Shown here: piece by piece, positions 46,624-52,849 of the stretch
Position numbering within the stretch: the first letter of the stretch is position 1
How the letters are laid out: each line of letters begins with the position of its first letter
DNA from: JTS-RE9 sp964649195
GTDB lineage: Bacteria; Planctomycetota; Phycisphaerae; Phycisphaerales; Phycisphaeraceae
NCBI GenBank assembly: GCA_964649195.1
Contig: CAZYPK010000015.1
Location: 1-52,849, forward strand
Direction: 5' to 3'
Length of the DNA: 52,849 nt
Translations under genes and position numbers: made by a program
The notes under the pieces: model-generated
What the model was told of the DNA's origin: nothing
Database searches by the model: none
What the model saw: the letters and a program-made list of their open reading frames with translations, nothing else

Positions 46624-48008
46624 GCGGCGATGGCGGCGAAGAGGCCAAGGCTCAACTGCGCGACGGCTCCGGTGAGGCGGACGCGGTGCGCCCGCGCGGC
46701 GAACGCTCCATTCGCAGGAACGTGGCATGGATGGTCGCCGCCAAAGGGATTCATGCGGTGACGCGATGGAGCGTGGTCGCCGCGATGGCGAAGCTGGGAT
46801 CCTCGGAGATGGTGGGCCAGTATGTGCTGGGCGTGATCATCTCGCTGCCGGTGTTCGGGCTGATGGACCTGCAACTGCGCGCGGTGCAGGCCACCGATGC
46901 CCGCGAGGAACATCCTTTCGGTCTTTTCCTGGCGTTGCGGCTGATCACCACGGCGCTGGCGGTGGCGGTGGTCGCCGTCATCGCCCTGATGGGCCACCCC
47001 GTGGCGACGGCGACGGTGCTGATCATGGTGGGCCTGCACCGGGCTTCGGAATCGATCGCGGATGTGTTTCAAGGGCCGATGCAGCAGCAGGAGCGTCTGG
47101 ACCTGGTGGCAACCTCCATCATCGTCCGGGGCGTGCTGGGCAGCGTGGCGACGATTGCGGTCCTCGCGGCGACAGGCTCGCTCGGCGCCTCGGTGACCGC
47201 CATGATGGTCGTGAGCCTGGTGGCGTTGTTCCTGTTCGATCGTCCCAGGGTGGCGTCGCTGTCGGACCGTCAAGGGCGGCCGCTGAACATCGGCCCGCGG
47301 TGGGACCGCCGGGCGTTGGCCGGCCTGGCGTGGATGGCGCTGCCGCTGGGTGTGAACATGATGCTGATCTCGCTTCAATACAACATTCCCCGATACGTGC
47401 TGGAGCACTGGCACGGGACGGCGGCGCTGGGCATTCTGGCGGGCATCGCTTATTTTCTGGATGCCGGCCGGCAAGTGGTTCTGGCGGTCGGCAACAGCGT
47501 GTCGCCGCGGCTGGCGCGCCATTTTTCGCAGGGGAAGCGGCGCGAGTTTTTCACGCTGCTGTTCAAGCTGATGGCGGCATGCGCCGCCCTGGCCGTCATC
47601 GCCCTGCTGGCGTCGATCCTGGCAGGCCCCTTCCTCCTGCGGCTGCTGCTGTCCCGGGAATATGTGCCCTACGTGGACATCTTCCGCATCCTCATGTTCG
47701 CCGCGGTCCTGGGCTTTGCCGCCTGCGCATCAGGCTACGGCATGACGGCCACAAGAAAGTTCGGACGATCGCTGATTCCGTACATCATCACCGTGTCGTG
47801 GAGCATCATCATCTCCTGGCTGCTGATTCCCACGCATGGCATCCACGGCGCCGCCTGGGCCATGGTCGCCATCTGCGCCGCCGCCGCGGTCATGCCCATG
47901 CTGCTCATACTCACCGTGCGATGGCCTCAACGATGCGATGAAGACCGGCAGGCGGCGACGCCGGACGACGGCGAAACGGCGCGCACCCCCAAGGTGGAGG
48001 AAGCCTGA
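46620..48008 (+). CDS. Oligosaccharide flippase (Wzx-like, MOP superfamily)
   Basis: A 462-residue polytopic protein with about 12 hydrophobic segments, for example VGQYVLGVIISLPVFGLMDL, LITTALAVAVVAVIALMGHP, VTAMMVVSLVALFLF, MAACAALAVIALLASILAG and YIITVSWSIIISWLLIP. The pattern fits polysaccharide flippases of the MOP/MATE superfamily that move lipid-linked repeat units across the inner membrane. The GTG start at 46620 overlaps the phosphatase stop (GTGA). The N-terminus is long and charged (SGDGGEEAKAQLRDGSGEAD) before the first helix. Specificity is unknown. Confidence 0.88.
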   Translation: MSGDGGEEAKAQLRDGSGEADAVRPRGERSIRRNVAWMVAAKGIHAVTRWSVVAAMAKLGSSEMVGQYVLGVIISLPVFGLMDLQLRAVQATDAREEHPFGLFLALRLITTALAVAVVAVIALMGHPVATATVLIMVGLHRASESIADVFQGPMQQQERLDLVATSIIVRGVLGSVATIAVLAATGSLGASVTAMMVVSLVALFLFDRPRVASLSDRQGRPLNIGPRWDRRALAGLAWMALPLGVNMMLISLQYNIPRYVLEHWHGTAALGILAGIAYFLDAGRQVVLAVGNSVSPRLARHFSQGKRREFFTLLFKLMAACAALAVIALLASILAGPFLLRLLLSREYVPYVDIFRILMFAAVLGFAACASGYGMTATRKFGRSLIPYIITVSWSIIISWLLIPTHGIHGAAWAMVAICAAAAVMPMLLILTVRWPQRCDEDRQAATPDDGETARTPKVEEA

Positions 48009-48009
48009 A

Positions 48010-49128
48010 ATGTCCAGCGAGCGAATCGCCATTTTCCTGCACAACCTCCAGGGCGGCGGCGCCGAGCGATCGATGACCAACCTGATGCAGGGGCTGGTGG
48101 CGCAGGGTGTCCGCGTCGATCTGGTGATCGTCAATCTCACGGGGCCTTATGTGCCGCAGGTGCCCGCAGAGGTGCGGGTGGTGAAACTGGACGCGGCCCG
48201 CATCTCCCGCAGCATCTGGCCATTGGCAAAATACCTGCGCCGGGAGCGGCCCGCGGCGATGCTTTCGGCATTGACGCATGTGAACGTCGCGGCGGTGCTC
48301 GCCAGAATGCTCTCCCGCACCCGCGTAAGACTGGTGATCTCCGAGCGCAGCTACACCTCCGCGGCTCGCGGGTACCATCCCCGATGGTCGCTGCTGCGCA
48401 CCGCCTACTCCGCCATCCCCTGGCTCTATCGAAAGGCGGACGGCATCGTCGCCCTTTCCAACGGCGCCGCCGACGATCTGGCCCGGGTGGCGCGCGTCGA
48501 TCGCAGCCGCATCACCACGATTTTCAATCCGGTGGTCACGCCGCAGCTTACGGTGATGGCCCGCGAACCGGTCGATCACCCCTGGTTCAACGATGGGAAC
48601 ACGCCGGTGCTTCTGAGCGTGGGACGACTTGTCGAACTGAAGGATTTCCCGACATTGCTGCGCGCCTTCGAGCAGGTGCGCCGCCGGCGTCCTGTGAAGC
48701 TGATCATCCTGGGGGAGGGAGCCAAACGCGGGGAATTGACCGCGCTGGTGAATCAGCTTGGCCTGCGATCGGATGTGGACCTGCCGGGGTTCGTGGACAA
48801 TCCCTATGCGTGGATGGCCCGGGCGGCGATGCTGGTCTCCAGCTCGCGCATCGAAGGCTTTGGCAACACGATCGTCGAAGCGATGGCCTGCGGCACGCCG
48901 GTGGTGTCCACCGACTGCCCCAGCGGACCGCGCGAGATTCTCGACGGCGGACGGTACGGCCCGTTGGTCCCCGTCGGCGATCACACAGGCCTCGCGGAAA
49001 CGATCCTCGCAACGCTCGACCATCCGCCTGCAAAAGAGGAACTTCGACGCCGCGCCGATTGCTTTTCGATGGCGACCATCAGTCGTTCGTACTTCAATCT
49101 CCTGATGGGCAAGGAGACCGGTCCGTGA
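48010..49128 (+). CDS. Family 4 glycosyltransferase (retaining, GT-B)
   Basis: A 372-residue GT-B enzyme. The N-terminal domain opens with IAIFLHNLQGGGAERSMTNL, the loop typical of GT4 enzymes. The C-terminal domain has VLLSVGRLVELKDFPTLLRA, LIILGEGAKRGEL and VDLPGFVDNPYAWMARAAML, with SSRIEGFGNTIVEAMACGTP and VVSTDCPSGPREIL, including the EGFGNTIVEA donor-binding motif (E-X7-E). ATG 48010 follows the flippase stop by one base. The closest general type is an N-acetylgalactosamine or hexose transferase of capsule clusters; donor and acceptor cannot be read from sequence. Confidence 0.9.
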   Translation: MSSERIAIFLHNLQGGGAERSMTNLMQGLVAQGVRVDLVIVNLTGPYVPQVPAEVRVVKLDAARISRSIWPLAKYLRRERPAAMLSALTHVNVAAVLARMLSRTRVRLVISERSYTSAARGYHPRWSLLRTAYSAIPWLYRKADGIVALSNGAADDLARVARVDRSRITTIFNPVVTPQLTVMAREPVDHPWFNDGNTPVLLSVGRLVELKDFPTLLRAFEQVRRRRPVKLIILGEGAKRGELTALVNQLGLRSDVDLPGFVDNPYAWMARAAMLVSSSRIEGFGNTIVEAMACGTPVVSTDCPSGPREILDGGRYGPLVPVGDHTGLAETILATLDHPPAKEELRRRADCFSMATISRSYFNLLMGKETGP

Positions 49129-50414
49129 CGCCGCAGCGACAGGTGAGCGAATTGCTGGACCGGGCGCTGGTGGTTGTCACGCTCTTCGTGATGACCGCCG
49201 CGGTGATCCCTCTGCTGAGCACCCGCGGCGATTCGGCGAATGTCGATCTGGTCGAAGGCTTCCCGCTGATGCAGCAATTGATGATGTCGCTCTATGGTCT
49301 GACCGCACTGCTGGCCATTCCCATTCGGGCGTCCATCTGGCAAAGCGCCAGGCGATGCTGGCCCCTGCTGTTGCTGGTGGCGTGGGCCGTGGCCTCGTCC
49401 GCGTGGTCTGCCGAGCCGGAGCTGACCGCCCGCCGTTCCGTCGCCCTGATGATTTCGACGGGCTACGGGTTGTATTTGTCCGCGCGGTTCACCCCCGAGC
49501 AATTCTGGCGTCTGCTGGCGACGACCTTCCTTCTTGCGGCGGCGCTGAGCGTCGTGTTCGCGGTGCTGATCCCCTCGCTGGGCACCCATGTTCAGGACCA
49601 GCACGCCGGCGCCTGGCGCGGCGTCTATCGGCAGAAAAACGGACTGGGCATGGTCATGGGCGTCTCGGTGGTGATCCTCGTCTGGCTGGCCTGCCGAAAC
49701 CCCCGCGAAAGGCTGGCGACCCTCGCCGCCGCCATCTTCTGCGCCGCCTTGCTGCTGCTCTCCCGATCGCGCACCGGCATGATCACCTGCCTGAGCATGC
49801 TGCTGCTGCTGGCCTTCGTCACCCTGCCGCTGGTGCGGCGACTGGTTTTCTGGATCGTGGCGCCCGTGGTGCTTTTCATCCTGATTCTGGCGATCACGGG
49901 CAACCTCCCCGACAGCGAAGAACTGCTGGGCATGATCGGCCGCGACGCCACGCTCACCGGCCGCACCATGCTCTGGGCCGAAGCCTTTCCCGACTTCCTC
50001 AACCGCCCCTGGCTCGGTCATGGCTACCGCACCTACTGGCTGGGCTACTCCGGCCCTTCGTGGGTCATCTGGAATCTTCTGGAATGGGACCCCGGCTCGG
50101 GCCACAACGGCTATGTCGATCTGCTGTTGGAACTGGGGCTTTGCGGCATGGCGCTCTTCCTGTTCGCCATGATCCATATCGCACGCCGGTTCCTGCGCTG
50201 CAGGTCCGCCGGCATCGGCGATGTGACAGGCCACCTGCTGCTGATCGGATACACGCTGGTCGTATCGCTCACCGAGTCGGTCCTCCTGACCCGCAACAAC
50301 ATCAGTTGGATCACCTTCATCGCCAGCTATGCCTACATCGCCCAATCAGCGACACGACGAATGGAAACAACATCGCAGCCCGACTTGGAATCGAAGAGGC
50401 TGAGTTCGGGATAA
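49125..50414 (+). CDS. O-antigen ligase/polymerase-type protein (Wzy or WaaL-like)
   Basis: A 429-residue polytopic inner-membrane protein with about 10-12 helices and the O-antigen ligase domain: a periplasmic loop with AWRGVYRQKNGLGMVMGVSV, the LLLLSRSRTGMI segment, and a second loop with GRTMLWAEAFPDFLNRPWLG, HGYRTYWL and GHNGYVDLLLELGLCGMALF. In a Wzx/Wzy locus the polymerase role is more likely than ligase, but both families share these motifs. The GTG start (49125) overlaps the glycosyltransferase stop. The last residues (LSSG) and the stop codon TAA are encoded by the extended terminal repeat (CTGAGTTCGGGATAAGAG) of the family 1 element that follows. Confidence 0.83.
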   Translation: MTPQRQVSELLDRALVVVTLFVMTAAVIPLLSTRGDSANVDLVEGFPLMQQLMMSLYGLTALLAIPIRASIWQSARRCWPLLLLVAWAVASSAWSAEPELTARRSVALMISTGYGLYLSARFTPEQFWRLLATTFLLAAALSVVFAVLIPSLGTHVQDQHAGAWRGVYRQKNGLGMVMGVSVVILVWLACRNPRERLATLAAAIFCAALLLLSRSRTGMITCLSMLLLLAFVTLPLVRRLVFWIVAPVVLFILILAITGNLPDSEELLGMIGRDATLTGRTMLWAEAFPDFLNRPWLGHGYRTYWLGYSGPSWVIWNLLEWDPGSGHNGYVDLLLELGLCGMALFLFAMIHIARRFLRCRSAGIGDVTGHLLLIGYTLVVSLTESVLLTRNNISWITFIASYAYIAQSATRRMETTSQPDLESKRLSSG

Positions 50415-50584
50415 GAGTGAGCCGCGACGTAACACGTCGCGGACGTGAGCGGCAAGAATGACGCGACCATTGCGCAGCGGATCACGGGATGCGAAAACGA
50501 CCGGGCACTGATCGAGGCTGAAAGAAAAAGGTGCGTCCGGTCACCCCTTCAGGCTGTTCGCGTCCGCGACTCGTTGAGTCGCGG
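50402..50584. repeat. Hairpin-ended element (family 1, type I) with hybrid ends
   Basis: The left hairpin at 50422-50442 has stem CCGCGACGT, the right at 50564-50584 stem CCGCGACTC. The two ends therefore belong to different stem variants although both are perfectly paired. The interior is type I in the same orientation as the phoH copy. Left flank TGAGTTCGGGATAAGAGTGA. It lies inside the exopolysaccharide operon. Confidence 0.92.
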
Positions 50585-50589
50585 CTCTT

Positions 50590-50743
50590 CGCCCTCTCCC
50601 TGGGGGAGAGGACCGTCTCAATCGCCGCGCAGCGGAGCGATTGAGACAGGTGAGGGCCGGATCCACCGGCGCAACATCAACGACCAGAACCACCCTCACC
50701 CGGCTCGCAGAGCCTCGCCGACCTCTCCCGGAGGGAGAGGTGG
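50590..50743. repeat. CCCTCTCCC palindromic repeat abutting the family 1 element
   Basis: GCCCTCTCCCTGGGGGAGAG (50590-50609) forms one hairpin; GTCTCAATCGC (50614-50624) pairs with GCGATTGAGAC (50637-50647); GGTGAGGG (50649-50656) faces CCCTCACC (50693-50700); and CCTCTCCCGGAGGGAGAGG (50722-50740) forms another. The 433-bp gap between the polymerase and the next glycosyltransferase holds only these repeats and a leader. Confidence 0.8.
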
Positions 50744-50847
50744 AAACCGCTGCTTACATGCGATCGCCCTGCCATCGCATGCAGGCTGTTGTAAAAACAT
50801 CCCGGCCCCGTGTAACATTCAGCCCGACCTGAGATTGTTTTTTCGCA

Positions 50848-51993
50848 ATGAAGCCCACACTTCGCATTGTCTGCATGGTGACCCAGATGAACACCGGCGG
50901 CGCGCAAACCGCGCTGCTCCGGCTTGCCGATGGATTGCGGCGACGCGGACACGCCGTCGAGACCTGGTTCCTCTATCAGAAGCGGCCCACATTCGTCCAT
51001 GTCGAAGGCGTGCGCGTGATCCTGCCCAAGCCGCCGCGCCATCCGGGCCACTCCATCGGCCTCCTCTGGCGGTTGACCCGGCGGCTGCGACGCGACAAGC
51101 CCGATGTCGTGATCACCTTCCTCAACTATGCCAACATCCTCGGACAGTTGGCCGCGAAACTGGCCGGCGTTCCGCGACGCATCGCCTCCCATCGCAACCC
51201 GGCCACCAGCTATCCCCGTGCCGTGCGATGGGCCGATCGACTCGTCGGCGCATGGGGCCTTTACTCGGCCAACGTCATGGTCTCCGGCTCCGTCGCCGAT
51301 TCCTTCGCCCATTACCCGAACGCCTACCGTCGCCGAGTCTCCGTCATCACCAACGGCATCGACTTTCGCCCTTCATCCCTGAGCGTCGAAGACGCCCGCC
51401 GCAAGTTTCAACTGCCCCCCGCTGTGCCGCTGGTCGTCACCGTCGGACGCCTGGCGGAACAGAAAAACCAAACCGTGCTGCTCCATGCGCTGGCGGGCCT
51501 GCCTTCGGTTCACCTGGCCATCGCCGGCGGCGGCGAGCTCAAGGATGAACTGACCGCTCAAACCAACGAACTGAAAATCCGGGACCGCGTCCACTTCCTG
51601 GGGGAAGTGCTCCCGCCCGACATACCCGATCTGCTTCGCACCGGCGACATCTTTGCGCTGCCTTCGAAATTCGAAGGACTCAGCAATGCGCTGCTCGAAG
51701 CCTTGGGCGCCGGCCTGCCCATCATCGCCAGCGACATTCCCGCGCAGGCGGATGTGCTCCTTCCGCCCTCCGGCGAGCCGGTCGGACTGCTGCTGCCGCC
51801 CGATGATGTCGCCGCCTGGCGCCAGGCCATCGGGCGACTGGCCGGAGATGCCGCAGCAAGACAGGCGATGCAGGCCAAATCCTTGAGCCGCGTGTTGGAT
51901 TTCACCACCGCCCGCATGATCGGCGACTTCGAGCGGCTTTGCTTCGATCCATCGGCCGCCACCACCGACACCCGGGGTGATTCATCATCATGA
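50848..51993 (+). CDS. Family 4 glycosyltransferase
   Basis: A 381-residue GT-B enzyme. N-terminus LRIVCMVTQMNTGGAQTALL, then ADGLRRRGHAVETWF. C-terminal domain LVVTVGRLAEQKNQTVLLHA, LAIAGGGELKDELTAQTNEL, RVHFLGEVLPPDIPDLLRTG, and the E-X7-E type motif in LPSKFEGLSNALLEALGAGL. A distinctive IASHRNPATSYPRAVRWADR lies in the acceptor domain. It is separated from the upstream operon by a gap of more than 400 bp filled with repeats, so it may have its own promoter or rely on read-through. The stop overlaps the next start (ATGA). The sugar specificity is unknown. Confidence 0.9.
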   Translation: MKPTLRIVCMVTQMNTGGAQTALLRLADGLRRRGHAVETWFLYQKRPTFVHVEGVRVILPKPPRHPGHSIGLLWRLTRRLRRDKPDVVITFLNYANILGQLAAKLAGVPRRIASHRNPATSYPRAVRWADRLVGAWGLYSANVMVSGSVADSFAHYPNAYRRRVSVITNGIDFRPSSLSVEDARRKFQLPPAVPLVVTVGRLAEQKNQTVLLHALAGLPSVHLAIAGGGELKDELTAQTNELKIRDRVHFLGEVLPPDIPDLLRTGDIFALPSKFEGLSNALLEALGAGLPIIASDIPAQADVLLPPSGEPVGLLLPPDDVAAWRQAIGRLAGDAAARQAMQAKSLSRVLDFTTARMIGDFERLCFDPSAATTDTRGDSSS

Positions 51994-52781
51994 GCGATGA
52001 TCCGCGCCATCAACTGCTGGGCATCCGCTTCAATGCGTTGAACATCGCGGACCTCCACGCCCGGATCGCAGGCTGCATCGAGGCGGACCGCCGCGCCGTG
52101 GTCGCCAGCCTGAACCTTCACAGTGCCGCGCTCATTCGGCGCCATCCCGACATGGCCCGCTTTTACGAGCAGGCGGACTGGGTTCGCATCGACGGCATGC
52201 CGCTGGTTTACTTCGGCAGGCTGCTGGGCCTCCCCCTGCGCCGCGAGCACCGTGTGACCTGGGTGGACTGGCTGCCCAAACTGATGACCGAGGCCGCCGC
52301 CCGCCACTGGCGAATCTTCTACATCGGCTCCAAACCCGAAATCGTCGCCAAGGCCGCCGACATCCTCACGCGGCAACACCCGGGCCTCCGGTTCATCACC
52401 CAGCACGGCTACTTCGACACCGCCCCCGACAGCGTTGACAATCAACAACTGCTTGCCCGCATCAACCAGTGCCGGCCCCACATACTCATGGTCGGCATGG
52501 GCATGCCCCGGCAGGAACGATGGATCGCCGACAACCTCGCCCATCTCGAAGTCAATGCCATTCTCCCCTGCGGCGCAGCGCTCGATTATGTCGCCGGCGC
52601 CACTTCAACCCCGCCCCGCTGGATGGGACAGTGCGGCCTCGAATGGCTCCATCGCCTCTGCGCCGAGCCGCGCCGGCTGTGGCGTCGGTACATCGTCGAG
52701 CCTTGGATTCTGTTCCTCCCCGCCTGTCGGGATGTGCTGCGACGGATCGCAGGCGTCTTCAAGCCTCGGCATCGCGATTGA
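51990..52781 (+). CDS. WecG/TagA/CpsF-family glycosyltransferase
   Basis: A 263-residue family 26 glycosyltransferase. VVASLNLHSAALIRRHPDMA, RFYEQADWVRIDGMPLVYFG, RVTWVDWLPKLMTEAAARHW and the conserved FYIGSKPEIV and LMVGMGMPRQERWI are diagnostic. Family members transfer N-acetylmannosaminuronate or N-acetylmannosamine to lipid-linked intermediates. In the present operon it probably adds the second or a later sugar of the repeat unit. The C-terminus has an amphipathic membrane-binding stretch (RRLWRRYIVEPWILFLPACR). The start overlaps the previous stop. The operon may continue beyond the window; the last 68 bases show no gene. Confidence 0.9.
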   Translation: MSDDPRHQLLGIRFNALNIADLHARIAGCIEADRRAVVASLNLHSAALIRRHPDMARFYEQADWVRIDGMPLVYFGRLLGLPLRREHRVTWVDWLPKLMTEAAARHWRIFYIGSKPEIVAKAADILTRQHPGLRFITQHGYFDTAPDSVDNQQLLARINQCRPHILMVGMGMPRQERWIADNLAHLEVNAILPCGAALDYVAGATSTPPRWMGQCGLEWLHRLCAEPRRLWRRYIVEPWILFLPACRDVLRRIAGVFKPRHRD

Positions 52782-52849
52782 ATGCCATAGCCCCTAAGAA
52801 ACTATCTCAAAACGCTCAATCTGTGCAATCGCCTGTACCACAGCAGCGC

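Overview
The window looks like a chromosomal segment of a GC-rich, flagellated Gram-negative bacterium, most likely a planctomycete of the Phycisphaerae type. Three things suggest this: a PEP-CTERM-tailed secreted protein (VPEP, hydrophobic helix, RKRR), a short type-IV-pilin-like secreted protein of the kind abundant in Planctomycetota, and long secreted proteins of no known family. This assignment is inference; there is no rRNA or other marker in the window. No rRNA, tRNA or CRISPR array was found.

Layout. 1-24.0 kb: mostly unrelated housekeeping and envelope genes in both orientations. They are an MlaD-like MCE protein, a broken IS4-type transposase, a PEP-CTERM protein, a pilin-like protein, purQ, leuC, a TolC-like lipoprotein, a polyferredoxin, gcvH, a rhodanese lipoprotein, a small lipoprotein, a PhoH ATPase, a 948-residue secreted protein with three jelly-roll-like modules, a transglutaminase-like protein, a trypsin-like lipoprotein, a family 2 glycosyltransferase, a DUF4340 protein and a methyltransferase. 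24.7-36.9 kb: a co-directional flagellar cluster (flgF, flgG, flgA, flgH, flgI, flgJ-type rod protein, flgN, flgK, flgL, fliW, csrA, flagellin) ending in a clear terminator. FlgN chaperones FlgK/FlgL, and FliW-CsrA probably controls flagellin translation. 37.1-38.6 kb: a duplicated, unrecognised two-gene module. A small protein-kinase-like protein and an 83-residue partner are encoded head to head with overlapping start codons. The kinase gene of the second copy is broken by a repeat element. 38.6-39.3 kb: a TrpG/PabA-type glutamine amidotransferase. 39.6-52.8 kb: an apparently complete Wzx/Wzy-type exopolysaccharide operon: initiating phosphoglycosyltransferase, Wza-like lipoprotein, beta-barrel protein, Wzc-like tyrosine kinase, PHP-type phosphatase, flippase, glycosyltransferases, polymerase/ligase and a WecG/TagA enzyme.

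The most striking property of the window is its load of hairpin-forming repeats, which occupy most intergenic gaps. Family 1 is a 170-190 bp element with a separate hairpin at each end (six full copies and one half copy). Family 2 is a GCCCCGCCC-ended element (two copies, one carrying a nested insertion). Family 3 is a GGCTGGGGCTGAGTC inverted repeat (three copies). The fourth class consists of locus-specific arrays of 7-8 base words facing their own reverse complements. Some copies have entered genes: one array lies in frame inside purQ, one supplies the end of the rhodanese gene, and hairpin elements supply the stop codons of phoH and the polymerase gene and truncate the second kinase gene.
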